From the NCBI RefSeq assembly GCF_914768025.1, contig NZ_CAJZCE010000004.1, positions 62,001 to 126,000 of the forward strand: DNA of 64,000 nucleotides. Direction: 5' to 3'. The position numbers were made by a program, and so were the translations under genes. Each line of letters opens with the position of its first letter. Position 1 is the first letter of the stretch. This document shows positions 16,150-26,281 of this stretch, piece after piece. This DNA comes from Snodgrassella gandavensis. GTDB taxonomy: Bacteria > Pseudomonadota > Gammaproteobacteria > Burkholderiales > Neisseriaceae. The notes under the pieces are model-generated. The model had not been told where the DNA came from. It made no database searches and was given only the letters and a program-made list of their open reading frames with translations.

Positions 16150-17760
16150 ACTTTAAACGCTATTATAAGCAAGCCTGCTGGCGGAAAGTGCTGGCTGGCT
16201 ACTTGTCTATTGGTGTGGATTATATGTTGCGAGGCTCAGATGTGGTTAATGTTGGTATATTGTCTGTTTTTAGTGGTTTTTATCTGGATTTTTAATTTTA
16301 TATCAATTAGCTAGGGTTTTCGGGCTGAAAATTTTGGTTGGTCAAAGATACGGTTTATGCTGAGCGATTTTCTGGCATGGCAGATTTGTGTGTAACAAAT
16401 GTTATTATTATATTAATATAATGATTTTATTGGTTAATTTGCGTTTTTTGCTAATTTTTATGTAGCCGGTAGCTATGCATAATATTGCTTTGAGTGGGGT
16501 AGCCAGTTTGTTTATGGGGTGGCGGGCTATTAATTCTTTTGATTGGAAAGTGGTGTTTTTTAGCTGATGTTGTTCACTGCGACAAGGATAATTCAGGCGA
16601 TAAGGGTAATAATGTATATTGGGCTGCTATGGCAGTGTGGTTATGCCGTTTTTTTGTTGCAGCTTTCGATATTGGGTGTTTTGGCTTGGCTGCTTTTGGT
16701 ATGGCTATTTTATCAGTGCGGAAAGTCTGCTGCTGATATGTGTTGGCCGCTTCTTTCTGCTGGTTTTTTCTGTTTACGCTAATTCTGTTGCTCCTTTGGT
16801 TTACGGTGTTGGCTGACAGAATATTCTGTACTATTCAGGCCTGAATGATGTAATGATTGATAATCTGTAGTAGGACTAGTGTGTAGTGCGGTGTTTATGC
16901 GGATGATATCAGCCGGATGGTGATTATTGCTGGCTAAAGTATCACTTGCTCCCTTGGATCGCTGAACGATAGTCTGATACGGGCTAACAATTTTGTTGTA
17001 ATAGGTAAATAAGCCTTTTCGGACGGATGCTTGCGCAATCTTTGCTATATTATTTATTGTATGGATAGGAGGTTATCGGCCGGTAGTATCGGGATGCTGT
17101 ACTCATTGAGTATGCCCAGTAATTATTAAATATAGCATTGTCAATGATGCGTCTGCTATGCTTATCTGTGTATTAGTAGCAGCGATTGAGGTCTTTGAGG
17201 TTTGGTACATTCGGAATGTTTTAATGGCAGTATGATTTACTTCAATGAAAAAGCCAGTATAGCTGGTTTGCTGTAGTCTAAAAATCGGTTAATAAATCTA
17301 GGGCGCAATTCTTTTATTGGCACATTTAATCTTGAATTGCAGCGCTCTCTATGTAATAAAATCTTCAATTTTAGGGACGTTTTAAATAAAAAACACTTTG
17401 TTGATAAACAACGATTGGTGCAAATTTTTCTTTCTTAAATTGAGATTCTTCAACTAGATATATTTTCTGGCACGAGACTAGGCTGGTTTGATATATGATT
17501 ATGGAGTATTGGGTGATAACTTTTGTATTCTATATATTGTTTTCTTTAATACTTACAACAATGGAAGCAACATTTTTTAAAGCTTCAGCGATCAATGTTT
17601 TATTTGCATTCGAAATAGCACTTTTCGCTATAGCTTTCTATCCACGGGTATCTCCTGAAAAAATTCGCTATAGCTGTAATTAATTTATGTTTATGGCATA
17701 ATTGTGCATAATTTTTGTATGTTTATCATATTGATTAGAAGTGATAAGCATGGAGCACAA
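16150..17760. other. Long gene-poor stretch after the island
   Basis: T/G-rich on the + strand from about 16200. Open + frames at 16539-16816 and 17495-17683 give hydrophobic peptides, as expected of T-rich DNA, without ribosome binding sites. On the minus strand an uninterrupted frame of about 95 codons (16779-17066) lacks any usual start codon and I do not recognise its product; it may be a decayed gene. I see no RNA or repeat. Confidence 0.5.
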
Positions 17761-18252
17761 TTATATTGATGCTCTTTTATTTGCGATATTTTGTGGATGT
17801 ATATCTTTGGTTATATCTGCACGAATAGTTAGTCCGATAAATGTTCCTTTACAATCAAAGATAGTTTCTCTTTTATCTGGAGAAAAAGACTTAGTTTCAC
17901 TTTGGTGTAGATGTATTTTGCTATGTTGTGTGATAGTTGTATAAGGATGAATAGTAAATAGACCGTTTTTTGTGTCAGCAATCTCATTGAGTATAGGTAC
18001 ACCTATGATAATATTTATTTTATATTTATCTGATAAGTTTTGAAATACAGGTAATCTTTTATCTTTTCTAGTAAGTCAAAGATTTTTCGATAAATATAGT
18101 TTATGTCCAGTTAAAGATAATTTAGGAAGAATAATAACATCAATACGTTTGTTTATAGCTAGTTTTATAAGTGCTATATGTTTCTTTCCATATTTCTGTT
18201 AACCGGACTAAACTGTGCTACTGCAATTTTAATATCATTGTTGATGTTCCTA
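17761..18252 (-). pseudogene. Decayed carbon-nitrogen hydrolase (nitrilase family) gene
   Basis: Read on the minus strand, pieces of a nitrilase-family protein follow each other in three frame segments: IKIAVAQFSPVN, then ALIKLAINKRIDVIILPKLSLTGHK, then FQNLSDKYKINIIIGVPI..., SKIHLH and FIGLTIRADI. The family order (VAQ, PELSLTGYE, LS..Y.I.IIIGVPI, K.HLH, GLAICAD) is kept. All active-site surroundings are damaged: the Glu of PELSLTG is Lys, the catalytic Cys of LAICAD is Arg, and there are at least two frame changes and stops. It therefore cannot encode an active enzyme. No start codon is evident and ends are approximate. Confidence 0.7.
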
Positions 18253-18390
18253 TCCAATATTATTTTCAGACTATACTTTCAATAAAAAGTCAGATAAAAA
18301 TCTTTGCTACAAATGATGGCAATATCTAATAAGCTTGATAATTCAAGATGTTTATTTATTAGTGTGGTTGATTGTGTGACGCAAGCAAGA

Positions 18391-19332
18391 TTAAATTTTG
18401 TATCCTTGAAGCTCTTTAATCTTGGCTTTTGCCAGTTTTGTTATGCAGGTATGTCGGTTGATATCTGTCTGCACTTGGGTATCAGCCGGCTGTGCTGTAT
18501 TGCATTCTTTGTTGGCACTCTCAGTCCAGTTTTTGAAGTTTGAATTTAACTGGTCTTTAATGGGTTCTGGTATGGTATCCCATGTTGTATGTAGTGTTTC
18601 TAATGAATCTTTTGCTTCTTGTTTTACTTTCTGTAGTTGCGCTTCTTTTATTTCTGTGTAAATCTGGTTTTTCTGAGCTTGAAGTTCGAGAATGCGTGTG
18701 CGCGTTATGTTTGTCTCACAGTTTAAATAAGCTATTTGGTTTTGCTCAGGTGTTGAGTATTCGTTGGCTTGGCACTGTTTTTTCTTTTCATGGTTCCATG
18801 TGAGCTGCTGAGGCTTTAAGTAATTGCGCACGTCGGCATCCATGTCTGTCCATACGGTATTGATTTCGTTATTTGCTGCGGTGTTCTCTTGTAGTGCGCT
18901 TTGTAATAAAGCCTGTATGTTTTCCTGTGCAGTCTTCTGATTATCTGTGTTGGCGATATTCTGAGCTGGTTCTGGTGCAGGGGTGTTTGGTGTTGTCTTT
19001 TCGTTGCCAGAGCATGTTTGCAGAAGTACGGCAATAATAACTAAAAAACCAAGTGCCGCTAAGGTGGTTTTCACGCAGCCTCCATTTTTAGCTATGACTG
19101 CTGCGCTAGATGATGCTGCCGCTGAGGTACTTTGGTTGATGATGATTTGCGGCTTTTCTTCTGCTGGTTTGGGTTGAGCGGGATTGCTGTATTCGTCGTT
19201 AGGAAAGGAAGTAGCACGGGCTTGGCTTAACAGTAAAGCTTTGTGCTCTTCGTATTCTTCTTTTGTTATTGCTCCTTTTTCCAACAATTCATACAGGCGA
19301 GTAAGTTCATTTGTTAGAGATGGCTTAGACAT
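18391..19332 (-). CDS. SHOCT-domain membrane-anchored protein with two LprI/DUF1311-like modules
   Basis: A 313-residue protein. Residues 8-33 (LTRLYELLEKGAITKEEYEEH) form a SHOCT motif expected in the cytoplasm. A low-complexity Ser/Ala linker precedes one transmembrane helix (about 90-107). The periplasmic part has two repeats of a pattern W...K..C...C..T..R...L, about 175-225 and 265-305, resembling the lysozyme-inhibitor LprI/DUF1311 module. Each module keeps two Cys that could form a disulfide. A role in binding or inhibiting a cell-wall enzyme is possible from the family but is inference. It is followed on the same strand by two further small exported proteins, 19376 and 20327. Confidence 0.7.
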   Translation of the reverse strand: MSKPSLTNELTRLYELLEKGAITKEEYEEHKALLLSQARATSFPNDEYSNPAQPKPAEEKPQIIINQSTSAAASSSAAVIAKNGGCVKTTLAALGFLVIIAVLLQTCSGNEKTTPNTPAPEPAQNIANTDNQKTAQENIQALLQSALQENTAANNEINTVWTDMDADVRNYLKPQQLTWNHEKKKQCQANEYSTPEQNQIAYLNCETNITRTRILELQAQKNQIYTEIKEAQLQKVKQEAKDSLETLHTTWDTIPEPIKDQLNSNFKNWTESANKECNTAQPADTQVQTDINRHTCITKLAKAKIKELQGYKI

Positions 19333-19375
19333 ATAGACTCCTTATGTAATATCTAAGTTGCTACGAAGATTGGCA

Positions 19376-19861
19376 TTAGTGCTTTTTGATATAACGACGA
19401 TAAAAATCATTGGTACATTTTGTCGTTTTTTTCGTAAAAGGTTTGCCGTGCTCAAATATTTCAGTAATTTGACAATTATTGTCTGGTTTGCATTGAACCT
19501 GATAAGCAACTGTGTGTTTTTTTGATCCTGTTGTTGTGCCTATGTTTACTTTAATCTTTGCTGCATTTGGTTGTGTGAATGTTAGTTTGGCTTTAGGGTT
19601 GAAATCGTTGCTCTGCCATAATATATCATGGTCTATGCAAGCGGTACGCTCGGTGATTTCACTGTACTTTTTATCTCTGGCATATATTTGCCTTAGGTTT
19701 CTATCAAGGTATTTTAGATAGTAATCTGGGCTATTATTGGTTTCACGGCTTTTGAGTTTTACGCTTTTTTGATACATTGATTTTATGTACTGCAATTGTG
19801 GACTTTTTGCGCAAACATAGGAGCTGATGCATAAGCTGAAAAGAGTTAGTGGTTTTTTCAT
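19376..19861 (-). CDS. Small secreted protein of unknown function
   Basis: I choose the ATG at 19861 (MKKPLTLF) because it follows a GGAAAG ribosome binding site and starts a good signal peptide ending at VCA-KSP; the frame is open further upstream to 19993 but that part is Lys/His-rich and unlike a leader. The mature protein of about 140 residues is basic, with Cys pairs (TACIDHD; QCKPDNNC; KCTND) fitting a periplasmic disulfide-bonded fold. The layout recalls DUF3828-type proteins but I cannot confirm it. It lies 43 bases upstream of the SHOCT/LprI gene and may share its transcript. Confidence 0.6.
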   Translation of the reverse strand: MKKPLTLFSLCISSYVCAKSPQLQYIKSMYQKSVKLKSRETNNSPDYYLKYLDRNLRQIYARDKKYSEITERTACIDHDILWQSNDFNPKAKLTFTQPNAAKIKVNIGTTTGSKKHTVAYQVQCKPDNNCQITEIFEHGKPFTKKTTKCTNDFYRRYIKKH

Positions 19862-20326
19862 TTGCTTTCCCAATTTAAATCTATTTTCCAAACTGTGCGC
19901 TACTAATGGTGCATAGTGCTTTTGTTGTATGGCGTGTCTTAAAAAGGTTAAATAAATCAAAAAAGTGAGTGATAACTGTTTCTTTATTTGCAAGCGTTAA
20001 CTGATTATATAGCTTATTTTATTTCTCAGCAGAAAGTTGTATAAAGTTAACATTTTTTCTGTTTTGGTTGTTTTGTTTTCAGGACTGGCTTTTATGTTGA
20101 TCGTGGGATATTAAGGCGCATTGCTGGCTACTTTTCGCCTTTAAATGTTGGATTGGAAGCGGTATTTTTGCGATGATAATTTTGCCTTTATGTGTTGCTG
20201 GTTTGTGATAAGTTTGCGAGTTGGCAGCAGCAGAAAATCTGGCGTTTTGCGCGATGAAAACTAGGGCAGTTGATGTGATTGAGGCTCTGAGTAGGTAAGG
20301 TAAAATTGGGGGTGCTGGTTGATTAG
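19862..20326. other. Intergenic, nothing recognised
   Basis: T-rich, non-coding by appearance. No hairpin with a T run, no homology noticed. Confidence 0.5.
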
Positions 20327-20701
20327 TTATTTGATTGTGTATTTTTCAATCTGGTCTGGTTGATCTCCCCAGCCTGCCCAAATATTTTTGACTGTGGCTT
20401 TATTTTTCTTTATTGATTTAAATTGCATGACCATAACTTGAGGAGCATTTGCTGCGGTTTTATTCCTCTCTACTAGCATGACGGTATTGTTATTTAGCCA
20501 TTTAACGCGTAAAGATAAATTAGGTAAACACTTGGCGCTTTGTTCTGCATAGATAAATGCATATGATCCATTTTTTGAAAAAGCTACTCCTGCGCAATTT
20601 TGGTCTTTATAGGTTAGTTTTTTACCAGTTATGATTGTTTTATAATCTTTTGCTATTGCTAAAGAGGGTAGAAGTAAAAGAGTTATCAATAGTTTTTGCA
20701 T
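20327..20701 (-). CDS. Small secreted protein of unknown function
   Basis: Start taken at the ATG at 20701 (MQKLLITLLLLPSLAIA-KDYK), a textbook signal peptide with AIA cleavage; a TTG five codons upstream is also open. The mature protein is about 107 residues, basic, with two Cys (QNCAGVAF and AKCLPNL) likely disulfide-bonded, and a beta-rich pattern. The gene stands alone between two AT-rich gaps on the same strand as the two preceding exported-protein genes. Product not recognised. Confidence 0.6.
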   Translation of the reverse strand: MQKLLITLLLLPSLAIAKDYKTIITGKKLTYKDQNCAGVAFSKNGSYAFIYAEQSAKCLPNLSLRVKWLNNNTVMLVERNKTAANAPQVMVMQFKSIKKNKATVKNIWAGWGDQPDQIEKYTIK

Positions 20702-22129
20702 GTCGTTGATTCTCAAGCTGGTTAAATATGTAGTTTTGTGTTTCTTTTATTGCGGCTATGGTATGGCACATTTATTGTGCTTGATGATGTTTTAACGTCA
20801 AGATTTTGTCTATTAATATTAACATGTTTGCTATTGTTAGTATGGGTTACAGATTAACTAAATTTTTGTTGATTGTTGGCTACATGTGTTGGGCTTTTGC
20901 TGCTCCGTTGGCTATGCCAATTGCGCGCGTATGATTTTTTATTTTATTTGCGCTATTCATGGGTATGAGTAGCATGATTTTATCTGCTGTATAACTCGTC
21001 TTTTGTTTTGTAGGATGTACTTTAGTATATATATATATATTTTGTTGATGAAATTTAATCTGTTCTTGAGCTAAATTATCTTTGGAATAGACTCTGTAAT
21101 CAGCCTAATTTCCAGTTCTTTTGTCTAAAATTTTGTTTTTGCTCCTTGTCTGTATTTATCGGTCTTATGGTGTTTGAGTTGTATTCAGTGACGGGGGGAT
21201 ATGTTGCCCCTGTGCGGTTTCTTGCGCTCATTAAGTTAAGATGTTTTGTGGAGAAATCGCCCAGTTAACTCTGTTAAATCTCGGCAGCTACGCTGTTATG
21301 TTTTTTACTGAGTTTTTTTTAGCTGACGGCTGTTTTTCGATTATATGCACGTTGCCGGTAGTGCTATTACACATAGCTTTGTTTGTTGTGACGGAGACGT
21401 TGGATTTAAGCGGCCTCGTTATGCTGTTCTGCTTGGAATAATCGTTACCACTATGTGTTGCTCTGTTCTGTGGTTGGTTACGCTATGAAGTAAGTTTGGG
21501 GATTTGGCTGTTATGTTGTGATTGGTTACCGGTACAAGCAGAGCAGGCTTTGGTGTTTGATGCGGAGATAGTCGGTGATTTGCGGTGAATGCCGGTAATG
21601 GTCTAGACAGTATTCTGGTGGTAATGTTTGTTTACAGGATGGTTGAATGTTGCTGAACACCGGTAATCCGAATAGTGGTATCTGGAGGCAGGGTAATGTG
21701 TTGTATAAATTTTGTCCTACAGCTATTTGTAGCCAAAAAATTTTATCGCTGAATAAGGTGAGTTTCTGAATAGTTGGCCATTGTTGCCGGGAAATATTTG
21801 CTGCTCAGATTCAAGGATGAAGCAATATAATTGTTAATTATGATTGTTTTGTAGCTATTCGTTTCTTATTTTATTCGTTTCCTGCAAGGCGGATTGAATT
21901 GAGTGTGTTGCCGGGTTTTTATTAAATTTTAGTAATTGGTAAATTTTTTTTATGTTTTACTTGATTTAGTTTGGTATTTACTTAACTATTGCTAAATCAT
22001 TTAATACTTTTTTTGTTTAGTATAATTGTATATTTCTTATATAAGTTGGGTATATAATTATAACCTTTTAGTTGGTGTTTTCTGGAGTTTCAATTCTGAA
22101 AAACGCCTTTGCACACATTCAGAATAACT
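20702..22129. other. 1.4-kb gene-free stretch before glnS
   Basis: T/G-rich on the + strand. A (TA)n run lies at 21026-21040. The + frame at 21241-21441 is a hydrophobic peptide from T-rich DNA without a ribosome binding site and is not credible. A minus frame ending in a Gln/Lys-rich peptide (about 21110-21237) is not recognisable. A good -10 (TATAAT at 22021-22026) precedes glnS, with only a weak -35. The stretch is probably a graveyard of decayed genes. Confidence 0.5.
22021..22026 (+). promoter_or_regulatory. Candidate -10 element for glnS
   Basis: Consensus TATAAT about 104 bases before the glnS start. The region 16-18 bases upstream (CATTTA) is a poor -35, so the call is tentative. Confidence 0.35.
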
Positions 22130-23821
22130 ATGCTTAATAAAGATCAGTTTGCCGATAATCATTTTATACGTTCTATTATTGAGGATGACCTGCAAAGCGG
22201 GAAATGTCAGCGGGTGATGACTCGTTTTCCTCCTGAACCAAATGGATATCTGCATATTGGCCATGCTAAATCTATCTGTCTGAACTTTGGTTTGGCCTAT
22301 ATTTATGATGGTTTGTGTAATCTGCGCTTTGATGATACGAATCCTGAGAAGGAATCGGATGAGTATGTGCGCTCGATTAAGGAAGATGTGCAGTGGCTGG
22401 GGTTCCAGTGGAATGAAGAGCGTTTTGCTTCGGATTATTTCGAGCGTCTGTATGAGTATGCGTTGGAGCTGATTAAGGCTGGTAAGGCGTATGTGGACGA
22501 TTTGGATGCGGAGGAAATGCGCCAGTATCGTGGTACGCTTACGGAGCCGGGTAAAAATAGTCCGTATCGTGAGCGTACGGTTGAGGAAAATCTGGATTTG
22601 TTTGCGCGTATGCGTAATGGTGAGTTTCCGGATGGCAGTAAAACGCTGCGGCTGAAAATTGATATGGCGGCGGGCAATGTTAATCTGCGTGACCCGGTGA
22701 TTTACCGTATTCGCCGTGTACATCATCATCGTACCGGCGATAAATGGGTAATTTATCCGATGTATGATTATACGCATGCGATTTCAGATGCGATTGAAAA
22801 TATTACGCATTCGCTGTGTACGCTGGAGTTTGAAGCACACCGGCCGTTGTACGATTGGGTGGTGGAAAATATTGAAATTGCGCATCATCCGCATCAGTAT
22901 GAGTTTTCCCGGCTGGAACTGTTGTATTCGATTACTTCGAAGCGTAAGCTCAATCAGTTGGTGGTGCAGGATCATGTGTCTGGCTGGGACGACCCGCGCA
23001 TGCCTACGATTTCGGGGATGCGCCGCCGTGGCTATACGCCGGAGGGGCTGCGCCTGTTTGCCAAACGGGTGGGTATTTCCAAGAGTGAAAATGTGGTGGA
23101 CATGAGTGTGCTGGAAGGCGCGATTCGTGAAGACTTGGAAAGTGTGGCACCACGGATGATTGCGGTGCTCAATCCGATTAAGGTGGAGCTGATTAATTTT
23201 GATGAGGCGTTAACGCAAAGCCGTGAGGCGCCGTTTCATCCGCATCATCCGGAAATGGGTGAGCGCCTGATGCCGCTGACGGAAACGATTTATATTGAAG
23301 CAGATGATTTTGCGCTTGATCCTCCTAAAGGCTGGCAGCGCCTGACTCTGGGTGGTGAGGTACGCCTGCGCTATAGTTATGTGATTAAGTGTGAGGAAGT
23401 GGTGCAGGATGCATCTGGCCGGGTGGTATCGCTGAAATGTTCGATAGACCACGATACGCTTGCGTCTAAGCCGCAGGGGCGTAAGGTGAAAGGGGTTATT
23501 CACTGGCTGTCTACTGAGCATGCTGTATCGGCTAAAGTGCGTTTATACGACCGGTTGTTTACGGTTGAACGCCCTGATGCAGTGCGTGGTGATGATGGGC
23601 AGTATCGTGATTTTGTTGAGTTTCTGAATCCGGCATCGGTAACGGAAATTGATGCGCTGGTGGAACCAGTAGCGAATACGCTGGCACCGGAAACGCGCTA
23701 TCAGTTTGAGCGTCTGGGCTATTTTGTGACTGACCGCTATGACCACAGTGCGGAAAATCCGGTATTTAACCGCACGGTAACTTTGCGTGATACGTGGCAG
23801 GCACAGGCAGAGAAGAAGTAA
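22130..23821 (+). CDS. glnS: Glutaminyl-tRNA synthetase
   Basis: Start at ATG 22130 ([14 protein letters not shown]), giving 563 residues, close to the usual 550-560; an in-frame TTG seven codons upstream is less likely. Class I synthetase motifs are clear: [15 protein letters not shown] (HIGH signature near residue 43) and [10 protein letters not shown] near 268-277, the form of the KMSKS loop used by GlnRS (MSKRK in E. coli, Met replaced by Thr here). The C-terminal anticodon-binding beta barrels follow. The enzyme charges tRNA-Gln with glutamine in the cytoplasm. A strong terminator lies directly after the gene, so it is probably monocistronic. Confidence 0.97.
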   Translation: MLNKDQFADNHFIRSIIEDDLQSGKCQRVMTRFPPEPNGYLHIGHAKSICLNFGLAYIYDGLCNLRFDDTNPEKESDEYVRSIKEDVQWLGFQWNEERFASDYFERLYEYALELIKAGKAYVDDLDAEEMRQYRGTLTEPGKNSPYRERTVEENLDLFARMRNGEFPDGSKTLRLKIDMAAGNVNLRDPVIYRIRRVHHHRTGDKWVIYPMYDYTHAISDAIENITHSLCTLEFEAHRPLYDWVVENIEIAHHPHQYEFSRLELLYSITSKRKLNQLVVQDHVSGWDDPRMPTISGMRRRGYTPEGLRLFAKRVGISKSENVVDMSVLEGAIREDLESVAPRMIAVLNPIKVELINFDEALTQSREAPFHPHHPEMGERLMPLTETIYIEADDFALDPPKGWQRLTLGGEVRLRYSYVIKCEEVVQDASGRVVSLKCSIDHDTLASKPQGRKVKGVIHWLSTEHAVSAKVRLYDRLFTVERPDAVRGDDGQYRDFVEFLNPASVTEIDALVEPVANTLAPETRYQFERLGYFVTDRYDHSAENPVFNRTVTLRDTWQAQAEKK

Positions 23822-23842
23822 TGGTGCTTGTGTTTGTGCAGA

Positions 23843-23870
23843 AAGCCGGCCTTTTATGGCCGGCTTTTTT
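23843..23870 (+). terminator. Intrinsic terminator of glnS
   Basis: A 9-bp perfect GC-rich stem (AAGCCGGCC / GGCCGGCTT), loop TTTTAT, ending in six Ts. It begins 22 bases after the stop. Confidence 0.92.
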
Positions 23871-23950
23871 ACGTTAAATATTTGGCTGGGTAATTCGCTG
23901 GCTTGTTAAAATGAATTGAATGGTATTTTCTGGTGATTAGAGGCGGTGTG

Positions 23951-26083
23951 ATGCGAGTAATTCCGGTGCGTGCTGGTTATCTGGCTAATTTACCGATGCT
24001 GCTGAGTATGGTGTTGGCAGCATGGTGGGTATGGTATACGGGCAATACGGCAGAGAGTACGGCGCTGTTTCTGGGGATTATTGCTGGCGGGCTGGTGGAT
24101 TTGGATGATGGTTTCACCGGCCGTTTGCGCAATCTGTTTTTTACACTGGTGCATTTTTCGCTTGCAGCTACGGCGGTGCAGTGGACATTCGGGCATCCGC
24201 TGGGGTTTTCGTTGCTGATGGTGTGGGCGGCATTCAGTATGACGATGATGGGTGCAATTGATGTGCGTTACCGGACGATTGCCTTTGGTACGCTGCTGGT
24301 GATGCTGTATACGGTGCTGACTTATTTGCCGCATTTGCCGTGGTATACCAATCCGCTGATGCTGGTTTGTGGTACGTGTCTGTTTAGTATATGTACGCTG
24401 GTGCTGCATCTGTTGTTTCCAAACCGGCCGGTACAGGACAATTTGGCTGGTGCTTTTGCCAGATTGGCAGACTATATGCTGGTGAAAGCACAGTTTTTTG
24501 ACCCCGATGAGGCCGATTTGCTCTCGGAAAGGGAGCTGGCGCTGGCAATGAAGAATACGGCCGTGATTGATGGGTTTAACCGCTGCCGTGCGGCGCTGTT
24601 TTATCGCTTGCGCCGGCAGCACCGTCAGCGTGGTATCGGGACGTTGCTGCAATATTATCTGACAGCACAGAATATCCATGAGCGAATTAGTTCGCGCCAT
24701 GTGGATTATGTGACGCTGGCGCATAGGCTGGCGCACTCGGATTTGATTTACCGGATTCAGCGTCTGATTGTGTTGCAGGCGCAGGCTTGCCAGCAGATGA
24801 GTGAGTGTCTGCATGAGGATAAGCCCTATGTGTTTAATATAGTGCTTCAGCGTGCTGGTGAAGGGGTGCAGCAGGCGGTGGCACGTTATTGTGCTGAATA
24901 TGGTACGGATGAGGATACGCCGGGTTTGCAGCAGCTAATTGCAAATATTCTAACGATTAATGAGCAATTACTCTGGCTGGAGCAGGTAAAGGCTGCCGGT
25001 GCTAAACAGGAGGCTGGCGATATGCAGATTGCCGGGCAGGATGTTGAACGGATACGCGATATTCTGCCGGCGTTAAAGACGCATTTTACTTTGCAGTCGA
25101 ATGTGATGCGTCATGCAATCCGGCTGGCGATTCTAACGGCTGTGATTTGTGTGGTGGTTGAAAGCGGCCAGTTGAAGATGGGCTACTGGATTTTGCTCAC
25201 GGGTGTGATTGTGTGCCAGCCGAACTATTCGGCAACTACTACTCGCTTGAAGCAGCGGATAATGGGTACGCTGCTTGGTGTGCTGGTGGGTTCGGTATTA
25301 CCGTATTTTGTGCCTACGCTGGCTGGCCGGCTGGTTGTGGTGGTGGTGAGTACGGTGCTGTTTTTCGCATTCAGGCTACGCCGTTACAGTTTTTCTACCT
25401 TTTTTATTACGGTGCAGGTACTGGTGGGCTTTGCGATTATTGGTATGGATACGCAGTCGGCAATGCTGTCGCGTTTTGTGGATACGATTCTGGGCTCGGT
25501 GCTGGCGTGGTGTGCGGTATCGTGCCTGTGGCCGGACTGGCGCTATTTGACGCTGGGGCGGATTGCCAGACGTGCTTTATGCAGTGATGCTGTTTATCTG
25601 CGGCAGGTGGCACAACAGTTTCAGAACGGGCACTGTGATGATGTGGTTTATCGTGCTGCGCGGCGCAATGCGCATGAGCTGGCCGCTATGTTGAGTAATA
25701 CTGTGGCGGATATGTCGCTGGAACCAAGGCGTTACGGGCAGCATCTGGTTGAGGGTAAAACTTTGTTGCAACTGAATTATGTGCTGCTTAGCTGTATTTC
25801 TGCACTGGGTGCGATTCGGATACAGGTAGACCGTGTGCAGCCGCTGTTGACGCCGGAGCGGGTACAGCACTGGTGTACGATTGCTGGTAGTCTGGCAGAG
25901 CTGATGACGCAAAACGCTGGTTATTCTGTGTTTCAGGCTGAATGGGAGGCCGTTGGCGAGCTGTTAAAGGTGCACAAGCCACAGCCGGATGATGATGTGG
26001 TGGAAAAGGTGTTATGGCGGCAATTGCAGCGGATTCATGTGCAGTTACCGTTGTATCGGCAGGCTCTACCGGCCGATACCTGA
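23951..26083 (+). CDS. yccS: YccS/YhfK-type FUSC-family inner-membrane protein
   Basis: Start at ATG 23951 (MRVIPVRAGYLANL), 710 residues, preceded by AGAGGCGG; GTG 23933 is also in frame. Two blocks of about five to six transmembrane helices (roughly residues 15-150 and 380-500) surround a large cytoplasmic region, the standard FUSC lay-out. Family signatures include the LVDLDDGFTGRLRNL segment after the second helix and RYRTIAFGTLL, close to YccS. The function in the family is unproven; it is related to aromatic-acid efflux proteins (AaeB) but lacks an obvious AaeA/AaeX partner here. Confidence 0.85.
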   Translation: MRVIPVRAGYLANLPMLLSMVLAAWWVWYTGNTAESTALFLGIIAGGLVDLDDGFTGRLRNLFFTLVHFSLAATAVQWTFGHPLGFSLLMVWAAFSMTMMGAIDVRYRTIAFGTLLVMLYTVLTYLPHLPWYTNPLMLVCGTCLFSICTLVLHLLFPNRPVQDNLAGAFARLADYMLVKAQFFDPDEADLLSERELALAMKNTAVIDGFNRCRAALFYRLRRQHRQRGIGTLLQYYLTAQNIHERISSRHVDYVTLAHRLAHSDLIYRIQRLIVLQAQACQQMSECLHEDKPYVFNIVLQRAGEGVQQAVARYCAEYGTDEDTPGLQQLIANILTINEQLLWLEQVKAAGAKQEAGDMQIAGQDVERIRDILPALKTHFTLQSNVMRHAIRLAILTAVICVVVESGQLKMGYWILLTGVIVCQPNYSATTTRLKQRIMGTLLGVLVGSVLPYFVPTLAGRLVVVVVSTVLFFAFRLRRYSFSTFFITVQVLVGFAIIGMDTQSAMLSRFVDTILGSVLAWCAVSCLWPDWRYLTLGRIARRALCSDAVYLRQVAQQFQNGHCDDVVYRAARRNAHELAAMLSNTVADMSLEPRRYGQHLVEGKTLLQLNYVLLSCISALGAIRIQVDRVQPLLTPERVQHWCTIAGSLAELMTQNAGYSVFQAEWEAVGELLKVHKPQPDDDVVEKVLWRQLQRIHVQLPLYRQALPADT

Positions 26084-26281
26084 ACCTACAGGCTAATGGC
26101 ACTATGACTTGTAGAGTGGGCGGTTTAAAAGTCTGTCTAAAATAAAATAATTGTAGCGCATTTAACCCTTTTTCGATTATGCTGTTGGTAGTTTTCTTTA
26201 AAATTCAAGTATAAAGCACCTTTGTGGCTGCATGTTATAATCTTAAAGAATCATTTCAATGTTAATAATGAAAGGGTTACC
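26084..26281 (+). other. Intergenic before the ProP-type gene
   Basis: About 200 bases, AT-rich, with GAAAGGG just before the ATG at 26282. A -10-like TATAAA at 26211-26216 is followed by TTATAATC at 26235; either could serve the transporter gene. Confidence 0.35.

Noticed and set aside
16539-16816. Three overlapping hydrophobic + frames
   Set aside because: Phe/Leu/Val-rich products are expected from T-rich DNA in any frame; no start signal.
17741-17944. 67-residue + strand frame
   Set aside because: It lies opposite the decayed nitrilase coding sequence, has no ribosome binding site and reads as an antisense shadow.
21026-21040. (TA)n dinucleotide run
   Set aside because: Short and far from any gene start; no reason to call it a regulatory or phase-variable site.
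21241-21441. 66-residue hydrophobic + frame
   Set aside because: No ribosome binding site, T-rich composition, no recognisable family.
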